Shown here one piece after another: positions 11,944 to 22,456 of a DNA stretch of 64,000 bases. A program made the position numbers and the translations under genes. Below the pieces are notes generated by a model. It ran no database searches. It had not been told where the DNA came from and was given only the letters and a program-made list of their open reading frames with translations. Source of the stretch: Oikopleura dioica (taxonomy: Eukaryota > Chordata > Appendicularia > Copelata > Oikopleuridae); assembly GCA_907165135.1 (NCBI GenBank), contig OU015566.1:498501-562500 (forward strand). The letters are read 5' to 3'. Each line of letters starts with the position of its first letter. The stretch's first letter is position 1.

Positions 11944-12411
11944 ATGAATGCATCTCCTGGAATCTTCAGTGACTTTGTGCCGCACGGCTATTATGCAGGC
12001 GATAGTAAAATTCCACGCCTGGCTTATGTAGATTCGGACTCTCCGACAAGAGCCCGTAAAACAAAGGATTGGTTCGCCAATTTAAATCTATACCTTAACG
12101 CTCTTGCAAATAAGCAGCTGCCGAAATCTCCGATGGTAGGACACGCCGAGAAGCTTCCGATGCTTTGGGGCGAGAGTATCAGCGAATGAGGCCCGAATTG
12201 GTCGGGAAAACTCGGAATCCCTTCGAGTTTGGAGGAGTTCGGTAAATGGAAAGATAACAACATGTACGATGGCCTAAAATACCTCGACAATATGGAATTA
12301 TCACAAGACAAGAAATCCTTCGTAGCTTCTAAACTTTACGATGGAATACAAGGTCGAAGACCAAAAGAAATGGTTCATGGGAACCTTCTTCCCTTATCTG
12401 ACGGTCGATGA
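11944..12411 (+). pseudogene. Gag-like N-terminal reading frame, interrupted
   Basis: It starts at ATG 11944 (MNASPGIFSDF), 85 bp past the LTR. An in-frame TGA lies at 12187-12189, after which the same frame continues (about 12190-12411) with protein-like sequence. It then overlaps the +1-shifted frame of the long ORF from 12341. The position just after the primer site argues for Gag; I see no zinc knuckle. The overlap could be a frameshift site, or decay. Confidence 0.5.
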
Positions 12412-14923
12412 ATTCCCCCGCGTCCTCAGACCAGACACAGTCGAACAGGGAGTAATCACGGAAAAGAGTCCGACCACAATCATGCGCGAAATGATACGAT
12501 GTCTGGGGAAGGTGATCCTCCAGGCAGTGGAGCCAAATTCAAAAGCCGCCGTAGCAAATGGCGGGTTCGTTAATTTGCGGAGTTATTTGAGGACTCAGTT
12601 GGAACAATATTGCGAGACAGCGGGGGACAATCCATTCCTACATAATATACAGATCTTGCGCACCTTCGGGTCAGGCAGGTTTAGCTACGCACGCTCAAGG
12701 AATAGCTTCGACAATGTGCGCTCCTGCCTGAAAGAGTTCGTGGTGAACCATTCGAAAGATGTCAGATTTCCGGAAGGAACAGTATTGGGGAACACCACGA
12801 GCGCAAGGAGGACGATGTACTCGAAGGGCGAGTTAAAAAAATGGTCGCCGTTCATGGACATGATGACAATGTACTTCGTGGTGAGCCACCTGGGAAAGTC
12901 ACGATTGGAGGAGATCGCCCATAAAATAGCCAAGAAGTCCGGTGTGGACTTTAGCGAAGTAGGCCTGCGCGATTTCCTCTGCAATAAGAAATTAATTTTC
13001 GATGAATCGGACAAAGTGTCGGGCGCAAAGGGACATTTAATGCTAGAACATATTCAAATGGCAGCGGATATGTCCGTTAACGGTGACGTAAGTAGAGAGC
13101 TAGAGAAAGTTTATTCGGATTGGAAAAAAGCATCAGTGAAGAAACAGAAATACGAGAAAGTAAACGCCTTAGAGGACTTCTGCAGCGACGGCGCGGACGT
13201 TGGCTCCGACGATAATGTAGACGAGGTCAATGCAGTTTTCGGTAAGAGGAACAGACCTTTGGACATAAAAACTGCACTAAATAACAATCGTTACATTGTG
13301 GATACGAGGACAGGGGAAGTCTACGCTAAAACAAGCCTGACGTTATCTCCCACTGACCTGAAAACGGCAAACGAACGGCTTTCAAGGAAAAGCTTTTATC
13401 TCTTTCCAAAGCCGAGGCAGCAGCGCAGCGGGGGCTCCAAGGGCCGTCTAGCGAAACAGGCCTTTAACAGGGCCATGAATAAGTCGCAGAAGGTAAGAGG
13501 TAAAAACCAAACTTACCAGGCTTTCGCGATCGACCAGGAGGACGGGAAGTCGTCGGCACTGGTTGCGTTGCTGGACGAGCTCATGCGATCGAGCATGGAA
13601 GACGAAGACGATAGTGACGGGGAGCTGGAAGAAGTGGACGTCATCAGCGAATACGACGAATGCGGCATTGGTAAGTCTCCTCGTCCAAAAAATGATGCTA
13701 AAAAAGAATTTAGAGTAGAAGAAGAAGTCGCCAGCGTGGACGCGGAAAGAAGACGTTTCGACATAAATTTCGGCGTCCGCAACTGTGATAACAAAATAGA
13801 AAGATTTAAAGTACTTATCGAATCAGGTGCGTCGGTATCCGTCGCCCCGGAAGCATTCGTTTCGTTGTTAATGCATAATTGCAGTGAGAACGTGGCATTG
13901 CAGGATTGCACGAGCTCCAGGGCAAAGGTAGCCAGCGGAGGCTACATGGAGTTCCAGAATTATAACGCTAATTTTGACATCGAGTTTAATAGCGACTTGA
14001 AACTTACCTTTAGGGATTGTAAAGTTTACGCAGGACCACAGAAGACAGTCATCCTCGGGGCTGACAGCTTTGAGCGTAACAGGATCGAGGTCAAGTTCGA
14101 TGAAAACGATAAGTTGGAGGTGTGCGTAAATGGTAAGGCTTTACGCAGGATTTGGGAAGACTGTGAGGATATAGCGATTAATGACCCTGAAATCATGTTG
14201 ACCGGTGAGAAGCTAGAAAGAACGCCTACCTTGCATGATCATCTGTACGAGAACAGCGAGTTCTTAGACGAAAGACCTTCAAGGGCCTACGACCCTGATG
14301 GAACGAGGACATGGGCTCGGAAGCTGGAGAGAATACACGCTGAAAATCGGAAAAAGAACTCGAGGTCGAAGGTGCAGGTCGATCCGCTGGGCGACACGTT
14401 GTCGTCAGAACAGGTGGACATCGTTAATAAGGTTCTTGACGAATTCGAGGCCATTTTCGAAGGCACGGTGGGCCACGTGGCCGACAAGGAGTTTGAGGTG
14501 CACGCTAGAATAGACCCCGGAAATTCGGACCGGAGCCCAAAGTCGGCGCCGATCGGCTACGGTAAGAACTTACCGGAGAGCGTCATGAAGGCAATCGAGG
14601 ACAAATTAGACCAGGAAGCCGCGGAAGGGGTGCTGACGGTTCTACCTAAGCATATGACAGCGGCTAATTATATGAGCTTTTTCGGTGTTTCTAAAAAAGG
14701 CCCAAATGGCGAAGCCAGCGTCGAACTCACAGCTTCCAACGTCAGAGTGGTCGGCGATTGCGCACGCAGCGGCATTAACGACAAGACCGATCACGTGGCG
14801 AGGCAGACCGATTCGATACAGAGGATCCTCCAGCTTGCGGCCCCATTTACGAAGAAAGGTTTTGTCGCACAGGTAGACATCGGGGCCATGTTTCACTGCT
14901 TCGAGATCGAAGAAGAGTTGTGA
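12341..14923 (+). CDS. Gag C-terminal region, retropepsin and N-terminal reverse transcriptase
   Basis: An 860-codon open frame. Residues about 1-430 look Gag-like: charged and helical, with a basic linker (PKPRQQRSGGSKGRLAKQAF) and then an acidic tract. A retropepsin-like site follows at about residue 490 (KVLIESGASVSVAP, with Glu where the catalytic Asp of D(S/T)G is expected), with the second conserved block VILGADSFERN about 90 residues on. The reverse transcriptase begins at about residue 720: fingers, then motif A as VDIGAMFHCFEI at the end. A TGA at 14921-14923 stops it in the palm domain, and the frame continues beyond. The left border of the palindrome (13965) lies inside this ORF, so the protease part exists only here. 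Confidence 0.75.
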   Translation: MEYKVEDQKKWFMGTFFPYLTVDEFPRVLRPDTVEQGVITEKSPTTIMREMIRCLGKVILQAVEPNSKAAVANGGFVNLRSYLRTQLEQYCETAGDNPFLHNIQILRTFGSGRFSYARSRNSFDNVRSCLKEFVVNHSKDVRFPEGTVLGNTTSARRTMYSKGELKKWSPFMDMMTMYFVVSHLGKSRLEEIAHKIAKKSGVDFSEVGLRDFLCNKKLIFDESDKVSGAKGHLMLEHIQMAADMSVNGDVSRELEKVYSDWKKASVKKQKYEKVNALEDFCSDGADVGSDDNVDEVNAVFGKRNRPLDIKTALNNNRYIVDTRTGEVYAKTSLTLSPTDLKTANERLSRKSFYLFPKPRQQRSGGSKGRLAKQAFNRAMNKSQKVRGKNQTYQAFAIDQEDGKSSALVALLDELMRSSMEDEDDSDGELEEVDVISEYDECGIGKSPRPKNDAKKEFRVEEEVASVDAERRRFDINFGVRNCDNKIERFKVLIESGASVSVAPEAFVSLLMHNCSENVALQDCTSSRAKVASGGYMEFQNYNANFDIEFNSDLKLTFRDCKVYAGPQKTVILGADSFERNRIEVKFDENDKLEVCVNGKALRRIWEDCEDIAINDPEIMLTGEKLERTPTLHDHLYENSEFLDERPSRAYDPDGTRTWARKLERIHAENRKKNSRSKVQVDPLGDTLSSEQVDIVNKVLDEFEAIFEGTVGHVADKEFEVHARIDPGNSDRSPKSAPIGYGKNLPESVMKAIEDKLDQEAAEGVLTVLPKHMTAANYMSFFGVSKKGPNGEASVELTASNVRVVGDCARSGINDKTDHVARQTDSIQRILQLAAPFTKKGFVAQVDIGAMFHCFEIEEEL

Positions 14924-15265
14924 AAACACTTCGTCATTCTTCACCCCAAAGTCGGCGAGTTGGCGTACCGACGGCTACCGATGGGATGGGTGAGCAGTCC
15001 AGTGTTGGCGCGCGAGATGATCACTAGAATCATGTACGATCACTTGGAGTACACTTCGATCTACATGGACGATTTTTTAATAGTGGCGGATTCGTTTGAC
15101 CAGTTGATTGAGAGGGTGCGAAAGGTCTTTAAGACACTCGCTTACCGTAATCTTCGACTCAAAGGGTCGAAATGCGTGATCGGTTCCAAGGACATTGTGC
15201 TTCTCGGGAGACGGGTAAAAGACGGCAAGATTTGCATGTCGAACCACATCCTAAAAAAGGCGTAA
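14924..15265 (+). pseudogene. Reverse transcriptase palm/thumb segment
   Basis: Continues the frame of the upstream ORF across TGA 14921. It shows YRRLPMGWVSSPVLAREM (motif B region) and the catalytic YMDDFL (motif C) at 15062-15079, then LRLKGSKCVIG and LLGRRV, the usual motif D/E region. Another in-frame stop, TAA 15263-15265, ends it. Both stops are present in the right arm too. The catalytic Asp pair is intact. Confidence 0.8.
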
Positions 15266-15267
15266 GC

Positions 15268-17102
15268 GGAAAATCCAAGCACAATTAAGACGGTGAAACA
15301 ACTAAAACGCTATATCGGAATAATAAACTATCTATCGATCGGGCTCCCCGCCGGACAGAAATGATGTGGAAGCTGAACGAGGCAGCATCAGGGTCAAAGA
15401 AATTAAGCGATTACGTGGAGTGGACACCAGAGTTACGAGCCTGCTACGAGAAGCTGGCGGAGGCAATAAACTCGCAAATGGTGGACCTTTATCCAATTGA
15501 AAAGGATCTCGATACCTTCCTTGTGGTCGACAGCTCTAATCTGGGCTCCGGGGGCTACCTTTATCAAAAGAAAGGGGACCGAACGCAAATCGTGCGACTT
15601 TGGTCCAGAAAGAGAGGGGATTCCCAATTGAAAACGCAGTGGAGCTCCTGTTAGTTGGAACTGCACGGCATTTTAAGCGCGACATTATGTTTCTGCTGGG
15701 AGATCGACTTCGTGTCTAAACCGGTAGTGATCATTACCGACTCTTTGTCGGTGAAAAAATTATTCGATAGAGCCAGGCAGGGGAAAGAGCTCAGCCTGGA
15801 CAAACGGATAAACGACCAAATAGTGAAGCTCCTGAGCTTCGACGTGGAGATTGTCTACGAGAAAGGGGAATCAACCAGGGTGAGAAATGGCGGGGGATAT
15901 TCTTGGGATGTCGCGCGCGCGCCAAAAAAACCTCCCAGGGCGTGTGGGAGGTTCTCGGCTTCTCACAGAGCGCGAGGGAGCTCCAATCCAAACGAGCCAC
16001 AGTGAAGGCGCACTACTGCTCTCGCGCTGCGCGGGATATTTGAAAAGAATAAGCGAGCGCTATTATCTCGGTGGGTGCACACTCTGACTAAATGAGATCA
16101 GATGCTTGAATTAATAAAGAATGATTTGTTTTTAATTTTTTATTGTAGAAAATATTAAAAAAGATTTTTACTCTAGAGTCTAGAGTCAAGACCTATCAAT
16201 GATAATGATAACATTATGATAATGACGTCCTTAAATTTTTATCAATCAATAAAATCAATAATTCCGAAGTATATAATGAATTGAATTTACTTCTGGCAAA
16301 GTTAAATATGGGAGTCACTATGTTATCGTTATTAGAAAATTTGGAAAAAATCCCATGTGACCGATAGGGTCCCTAAGATCATCATCTTGAACAGATTATT
16401 AGTCATTTTATTTTAAGTTAGTTAAATTATTTTTTTCGAGTTGAACTAGTGGTGAGTCTTATTCGGTCAAGCGCCCGCCTGTTTTGAACTGCTCCCCCGG
16501 GCTCTGTGAGCTCACAGCGCGTGCGGGGATCTTGTTTTTGAGGCACCTCACAAAGTTTTCTGTGATAATGGCGCCACCTCCCACACGCCCTGGGAGGTTT
16601 TTTTTCCGCGCGCTGGAGATCCCGCGCGAACCACGCGCCATTTTTCACCCTGGAATCAACCCAAATTGATCTTGCGGACTTTATCTCGAGAACAGATTAC
16701 CTGCTGAAAGAATGTGACGCCAAGTGCGCGGTCTGCAACGTAATTGATAAGTACGAGGCGGTGAACGAGATCCTGGGGCCAACCCTCGATTTGACGAGCG
16801 AGGAGACACTACCCTCGGTTAAGTTCGACAGATTCGAAGAGGTTTTCGCTTTCAAAGACGAGGCCGCCCTGAGAGCGACAATGCCGTCCCTGCGACACAG
16901 GCAAGTGTCGAGCTGGAAAAGCCGGAAAGACGCCGTCGAGGCGATCGTGACGAGAGGAGCCGCAAAGAGATCAGCTAGGAAACCGAAAGATGACTCGCTG
17001 AATCGTCTCGCCGAACGAATCCTGGAGCACCAGGGGAGCAGCTTTCTGAAAGATCGAGGATTAATCAAGGAAATTCAAGAGTGGGACGAAGTCACGAGGT
17101 GA
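15268..17102 (+). pseudogene. RNase H and connection region, split by MITE (left arm)
   Basis: RNase H-like landmarks in order: LVVDSSNLGSGGY (first Asp), ELHGIL (Glu), IITDSLSVKKL (Asp), and after the insertion LADFISRTDYL (last Asp). The frame carries TAG at 15652-15654 and TGA at 17100-17102. A C-run one-base loss near 15350 shifts the frame relative to the right arm. The MITE 15876-16652 separates the third and fourth catalytic blocks. The C-terminal portion (to 17102) is charged and leads to the integrase. Confidence 0.8.
15876..16652. mobile_element. hAT-type MITE in left arm, 777 bp, TSD GAATCAAC
   Basis: The ends are CAGGGTGAGAAATGGCG and CGCCATTTTTCACCCTG. GAATCAAC flanks both sides (15868-15875, 16653-16660). 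The right arm has the uninterrupted site with one GAATCAAC at the mirrored place, so the insertion is confirmed by an empty site. Subterminal inverted blocks include CCTCCCAGGGCGTGTGGGAG. No transposase ORF, so it is non-autonomous. Confidence 0.95.
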
Positions 17103-18544
17103 GTGATCGAGTCAAAGCGCAAAAATGGTCGAATGCCAGGTCCCAAGGACCGCAAGGCGGAATCGTTACGAGGGTCCACGTACCTGTGTTCGAACGGCAC
17201 GCCAGAGATTCTCCGGAAAAGAAAAATAATGATCGGAACGCGAATATGCGAACCAGTGGTAATCCCGGAAGCCCTGGGCGCATCTGTTGCGAAGGCGTTC
17301 CATCGAGGTAATTGCGGGACGATTTCGCGCCTAAAGAATCTGGTCAAGGTGGAAGTTTGGTTCGCAAAGCTAGACAACGTCGTATCTGAGGAGGTGAAAA
17401 ATTGCCTCTCCTGCACTTACCAGCGCAACAGGGGAAAGATAGTAACCGGGTCTAACGAGTATGACGACCAGGACGCTTCTTTCGTCGGAGAAGTGCTGCT
17501 GGCAGACGTAGTCACGAGGAACAGCCACAAACAGTACGAAGAGTCGACCATGAAGTTTTACGTGGTCTCATGCGTCTTGTCGGGTTTCACAAGAATTTAT
17601 CACGTCAAAAATTCGGAGAATAACGCAGCCAGGGGATCAGACATCTTGCTCAAAGCGATAGGGGATTTCGACCGAGGCCTACGCACGAATTCTAAAATAA
17701 AGGTGGTTATGGACGGGAGCTCGATAAATAAGGGAATTAAAAACGCGACTTCTGGAACGAAATAAACGTGGAATTCATCCTCCCAGAGTCGCCGAGCCCG
17801 TCGAAAAACTTCTTATCGCCCCTGGACAGCAGGATCGCAAAGTTGAGCCCGGTGATACTCGCAGAGATGTGGAATAAAACTGACCCGAGGCTGATGGAGC
17901 TCCTCGTGCCCGACAAGCTGAACAGGACGAAGGGCGCCCATGGATACTCCCCAATGGAAATCTGGACCGGCCGGTCCGCGGTCGACGGCAAAAGAATCGA
18001 TATTGATATCGAAAAGATAAGAAAATTCGTTAGTGATAGCCGCGAACGCGCAAGAAATGCGGCGCTACGCCTGAACCGCGACGGAAGGTACAGATTACCA
18101 CTAGTGATCAAGCCGTTTGAGGAAGGAGATAAGTACGGGGGAGAGATGGTTTCGCCAATAAAGAAAGGGGATTTCATCCTCATCGAGGGGAATTACGATA
18201 AGAATAAGATGCATCCGTGGTTTAAAGTTTGCGAAACGCCCGAAATACCGGGGGGGATTGACTGGCTCAACGGGCAGGTCGGCACCCAGAAAATGGGGCT
18301 TGAGAACAAGAAGTTCTACACGTGGAGCTTCAAGAGCATTAAAGCGATAGTGGACGGAGACAACATCAACAAAGACGACATGAACAACTTTACGAAAATG
18401 ATGAGATGCTTCCTGCTCCAGGTCCCCGAGTTGTCGCTGCCCGAAGTAATGAAGCCAAGAAGCATCGTCACAAAAATTTTTGGAAAAAGAAAGACGGATT
18501 CGTTCATAATGAAATTATATTCTAAAGAAAAGGCGATGCAGTAG
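17103..18544 (+). pseudogene. Integrase, left-arm copy with frameshift
   Basis: Frames 17103-17765 and 17768-18544 together equal the single 480-codon ORF of the right arm. Here one A is missing from an A run near 17740, breaking the frame after VVMDGSSINKGIK. The N-terminal zinc-binding block has H (AFHRGNCG) and CLSC; core Asp residues are in LLADVV and VVMDGSS. It lies downstream of RNase H in the usual pol order. Confidence 0.8.
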
Positions 18545-18556
18545 TTTTAGAGCAGG

Positions 18557-19157
18557 TTATTTGAATCGTTGCACTCGGCTAGGCACGGCGGCTGGTGGAG
18601 GAGGAAACTCGCCAGCAAGAGGTGGAGCAGGAGCAGGAGCAGTGACCAAGGAGGAAGTAGCGTCTTGAGCAACAGCAGTCTTAGCGGCGATGGACTAAAA
18701 GGCGAAATTAAAGCTGAAACGCTAGAGTTGAAATTACCGCAAGAGGAGTCGGGTTAAGCTTCTTCTTCTTGAAAGGGTTGAAGCGAGAAGCAGCCGATGA
18801 AGCGGGAGCGGACGTTACAATTTGCTCATCGAGAGCAGTAAGAGCGTGAGTGACAGCGGGCGAGGTATACGCAGCGGACGCCCCTTCTACTTGAGCTTTC
18901 TGCTGGGCTTCTTGCTGGGCGAGTCGCAAGACGGATAAATCGTGTTCAGCTCGCGCATCAGCCAATTTAGCCCGACGTTGAGCGTCTTGGCTTTTCAATT
19001 CCGCCTCCTGCTGCAGCTGCTGGAACTTTATTTGGTCGCGTTGAGCGCGACTCTGCTGCTGACGCATTCTCGCAGCGCTATTTTCACTTCCCTGAGGCAT
19101 TAAGGCCGTAAAGCACTCCAAACATTGCTCGCATGTCGCTGTTATTCGACCAAGCAT
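18557..19157 (-). CDS. A4: coiled-coil, basic C-terminal protein (left, intact copy)
   Basis: Two exons, 19157-18738 and 18694-18557, separated by a 43-bp GT...AG intron (18695-18737). The N-terminus has a short hydrophobic, Cys-containing segment (CMLGRITATCEQCLECFTAL). A long Gln/Ala/Arg-rich coiled coil follows, then an NPFKKKK patch and a Pro/Ala-rich tail ending RVQRFK. The stop lies 12 bp from the pol stop on the other strand, so the genes are tail to tail. A hydrophobic run is also open upstream of the ATG, so the start is uncertain. An upstream orphan acceptor (AATTCTAG) would suit trans-splicing. Function unknown. Confidence 0.65.
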
Positions 19158-19208
19158 GCAGTTGGCCACAAACAGGACGGCGGCGGCCGACCAAAACCTA
19201 GAATTACT

Positions 19209-20653
19209 TTACCAATACGGAAATTTTAATCGATATTTACCAAGTAATTGGCCGGGCGCCGCCGCCCCGCCAGTGATCTTCGGTAGTCGTGCGAGAAGCT
19301 GCACCATGCGAGGAATGACAAGCGCCTGGAGTTCGGTCGCGGAGAGGCTGATGTCGCGTTGATTGCGCAGTAGATCGACACTGGTGTCGTCGTTGTAGTG
19401 ATCGTCGGTGTACGCGGGAAGCTTGTCCTGATCGACCATGTAGTCGATAAAGCCGGAATCGTACATGGATCCACGCCGGGAGCGAGCAGGCACGAAAGCG
19501 GAGGTTGAATCGGAAGCGAAATCGTCAAGGTTGTCGACAAAGGAAGGTAATTTATCCTGGTCGACCATGTAATCGATGAAACCAGAGTCGTACATGGCCC
19601 CACGGCGGGAACGAGCAGGAACGAATTCGATCACCTCATCGTCGGTGGAGGAAGGAAGCTTGTCTTGATCGACCATGTAGTCGACAAATCCAGACTCGTA
19701 CATCGACCCACGCTTCGATCGAGCCGGAACGGAACCGTCTTCAGTCGGAGAAGTGAGAGACCGAGGTGTGCGGGTAAAAGGCAAAGTGAGGTTGTAAGAG
19801 GCGGCCAGCGGAGCGGTGAAGTTGTAGAGCTGGTCGTAAACGCTAGAGCTAAGATGGGTTACGTCGTAGTCGAAGTCGCCGGAGACAATGTAGCGGTCCA
19901 TGTCGAAAACGAGACCAGAAACCGATCTCCCAAAGTCGCGGAAGATCGATCGCAATACCTCTGCAGTTTCGGCGGAAAAATTTTAGCAACAAGATGATCG
20001 GCAGCGACTTCAACATGGCGGATTCTGAATTCTCCGGCGATCTCCATCAGAGCGGAACCGTTCATGTCCTGAAGCGCTTGAAGGTGCTCCTTGGGAATCG
20101 TAACGTTGAGTAGGCCGAGGTGCAAATCGTCGTCAGTGACCCAGCGGACTTCCGGCTCGACCAGCTCATCATCGGTAAATCGCTTGGCAAGCCAAGTCTA
20201 AAGCGAAAATTAATTTAACTCGTCGATCATTAATCTTTGACTAATTAAACCGTTAAAAACTTACGCAACCCTTGACGACCCAAAATACGAGCCGGCAGAA
20301 CCACACGATGAGCCTCCAGAGGCCTGTCCAGTAAAGGATGTAGGCGACGAAGGAGAGGAAGATGGTGAAGAGGAGAGCGTAGATAGCGTATTGAACACAG
20401 ACGATTTTGAGAGCGCTGGGGGCCGGACGACCTTCTGAACCGGCAGCCAAAACTCTTGACGACGGTAAGCCTTCGCCAGGCGCCGCTGAAGATGTCGACG
20501 CCTTCGGACATTGAAGAGGCGATGAAAACGGCGGGGTCCTGAATACTTGGGCATCTGGCCCCCATCGATGGCATCGGCTTGTTTCTCTAGGTCTGAAATG
20601 TATTTGCGGTCGTCGTCGGTAACAAATTTAGAGTACGCTGGTGGGGAATCCAT
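19209..20653 (-). pseudogene. A3: repeat-containing membrane protein (left copy, frameshifted)
   Basis: Mirror of 23683-25128. One T is missing from a T run near 19980, so the frame breaks before the conserved RSIFRDFGRSVSGLV block. The three PARS(K/R)RG...DQDKLP repeats are present downstream in a single 248-codon frame. See the right-arm copy for domain detail. Confidence 0.7.
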
Positions 20654-20687
20654 TTTTGGATGTGATATAACGAAAGAATTAGCGTAA

Positions 20688-20987
20688 TTATATAGCCAGA
20701 AAGGGAGGGCGCCCGCCCTCAAAGGTCAGCTGAAAGAAGGTTGAACAGAGGCGCTCAACAGCTGATGCGATAGAGTGATGTTGATTTTGGATAGCGGTGG
20801 CGCAGTAAGAGGCAATAAGGCGTTCGCACACAAGAAAACGTTGATGCGATTCAAGGTAAATAGTAAGAGCGGCGGCCAGCTGTTCGCCAAAGGATTCAAA
20901 AGAGCCGTCATCGCCGTCACGCACTTGACTCGTAACTCTAGGAGGAACGTCAAGGTTGAAATGAAGCTCGACAGGGAAATCCATCAT
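20688..20987 (-). CDS. A2: 99-residue protein (left copy)
   Basis: Identical in translation to 23349-23648. A short helical protein starting MMDFPVELHFNLDVPP. No membrane segment and no recognised family. It lies between A1 and A3 on the same strand with short gaps, as in an operon. Confidence 0.65.
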   Translation of the reverse strand: MMDFPVELHFNLDVPPRVTSQVRDGDDGSFESFGEQLAAALTIYLESHQRFLVCERLIASYCATAIQNQHHSIASAVERLCSTFFQLTFEGGRPPFLAI

Positions 20988-21042
20988 CCGTATTGAGTCG
21001 GCAACAAAACTAAAAACGATTACGCGGAGCGAGCAAAATCTC

Positions 21043-21835
21043 TTACGCGAAAAAAGCTACAAAATCCTGATAAGGGCTCTCGGAGACCCAGGACAACAGC
21101 TGCGCGGGAGTGCGGTCCTCATAAACCTGCTTGCGAAGCTGATAAAGACGGTGTGGTACGTATAGGTCGTTATGAGGGCGAAAGGAACCAAGGAAAGCAA
21201 CATCGAATTCAGGGAAAAGTGGATAAACTCGCTCCAGCTTTACGCTAAAATAAGTAACGATATACCGAACCCAAATAAGACCGACCCAAATGGAGAATCG
21301 CCGAACGTTCTAGCATCCTGCAGCCATCGATATCGCCTTATATCACCAGTGGAAACAGGCTGCGAAAATCCCCTCGTCCGAGATTCGAAGTAGGAGGAAG
21401 ACGCGGTCGCTTCATAGCACTCATCGATGAACTCGAAAATCTTCTTTTCTTCAGAGGCAGCAGGAGAATCAGGAATGGGTTCGTAATCAGCGTCATCGTC
21501 GCTAGCAAGTCCGGCTTTGCAAGTGGATCCGGGGGGAGAAGCTTCCACCTTCGCCCTCTTGACATCAACAGGTTTGATGACGGTACCATCAAGGTCCGCC
21601 AATTTCCGCTTGTTTATCGTCGTTATTTGAGCCGCGCGTTTTGCAGCGACTAAGTAAATGTAAAAGCTAGTCGGCCAATAGAGGGATCAAGCAGCGCTAT
21701 TTACATGCATTTGCGGACAGATCCCAGTTAAACAGCGGAGACTTACCCAAAGATCTGCGAGCTCGTTTACGAACAGGCAATTTCGCGTTTTGGGAGATCT
21801 CAATCCCAATTTGCGCCATTACGGTATCGTCAAGC
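21043..21835 (-). pseudogene. A1: basic/acidic protein, 5'-truncated at the palindrome junction
   Basis: Exon 1 begins inside the arm (21835-21747) because the palindrome border cuts off the first 44 bp of coding sequence, including the ATG and the first basic patch. Exons 2 and 3 (21649-21286, 21244-21043) match the right copy. The first internal Met (MAQIGIEI) could serve as a start. The truncated gene now lies 29 bp downstream of the RING stop codon on the same strand. Confidence 0.7.
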
Positions 21836-21864
21836 CTCTAGAGGCGTCGGTTGCCGGGCTGTCT

Positions 21865-22344
21865 TCAGTTTTTCGTTTCTTCGTTCGCGAAACCAAATTC
21901 CTAGCGATAGCGTTATTTTATTATTTTCTAGAGAGACTTTACCTCGAGCTGACTAGCGGCTTGGGCGAACGCGAATTGCGCTTTGTGCATTTCCAGTCGG
22001 AGGTTTTCAACCTTGTTTGCCAGGGATTCGTTGAACTTGAGCTGAATGTTGAAGAGCGCGTTAATTGCTTCTTGGCGGGCTCTTTCGTCGTCGGACTCGC
22101 AGTCTATGGTTGCCAGGTCCTTCGTCGAGAAGTCTTGCTTGCAGCCGGGGCACTTGTTCCGATCCCAGCTCATGCTATCTTCGAAACAAAGTCGGCAAAG
22201 GCGGAAGCAGTTGACGTCCTTTCCCAGCCCGCAGAAGTGAGCTCGTTCTGGATGCATGTCGAGGAACGGTTTGTTGCACTCTTCGCAAAAGTCCTTTTCT
22301 CTCAGGAGATTGATCCACGGTTCATTCATCGCCTTCCTCGGCAT
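21865..22344 (-). CDS. RING-like zinc-finger protein with coiled-coil tail
   Basis: Start at ATG 22344 (MPRKAMNEPW). Exon 1 runs to 21943, a 42-bp GT...AG intron follows (21901-21942), and exon 2 is 21900-21865, ending FGFANEETKN. Near residues 20-75 are CEEC, HFCG, CFRLCRLC and CPGC, a spacing compatible with a RING or treble-clef finger, the type used by E3 ubiquitin ligases. The exact ligand pattern is not canonical. A predicted helical segment follows. It is divergent from A1 across about 112 bp. As part of the LTR element it could act on host ubiquitination or degradation; that is inference. Confidence 0.7.
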
Positions 22345-22456
22345 TTTGTCTTTTCGGTTTCTCACGAGTTATTCTTTTAGACTGCCTCGCGTCCATTGGT
22401 CCTCGATAAATTTTCGATCCACGCTGCCTTCAAGCCAGATTCACAGCCGCGCTTCG
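22345..22456. promoter_or_regulatory. Divergent intergenic region between RING gene and A1
   Basis: 112 bp separate the two ATGs. Both genes point outward, so this short stretch must hold promoter or trans-splice signals for both. It contains the run GATAAATTTTCGATCC but no clear TATA pair. Confidence 0.5.

Larger units (their letters stand above)
13965..21835. repeat. Left arm of palindrome (7871 bp; 7086 bp without MITE)
   Basis: It mirrors 22501-29582. Position pairs sum to 44336 near the centre (e.g. 21835/22501), to 44330-44337 further out, and to 43546-43547 beyond the MITE, outwards to 13965/29582. Differences seen: a 785-bp MITE plus target duplication at 15876-16660, and one-base losses in a C run (near 15350), an A run (near 17740) and a T run (near 19980) relative to the right arm. 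Confidence 0.92.

Noticed and set aside
12187-17102. All five stops being one C-to-T change from sense, suggesting deamination
   Set aside because: Every stop codon is one C-to-T step from CGA, CAA or CAG, so this is not evidence.
17097-17142. A 41-bp GTGAGT...CAG interval over the TGA at 17100 looks like a perfect intron of the local size
   Set aside because: Removing it shifts the frame away from the integrase zinc-binding domain, which is clearly in the unspliced frame. Kept as a stop codon; alternative splicing cannot be excluded.
21790-22380. Plus-strand 196-codon ORF in the palindrome spacer
   Set aside because: Antisense shadow of the RING-like gene; the Cys pattern and intron phase support the minus strand.
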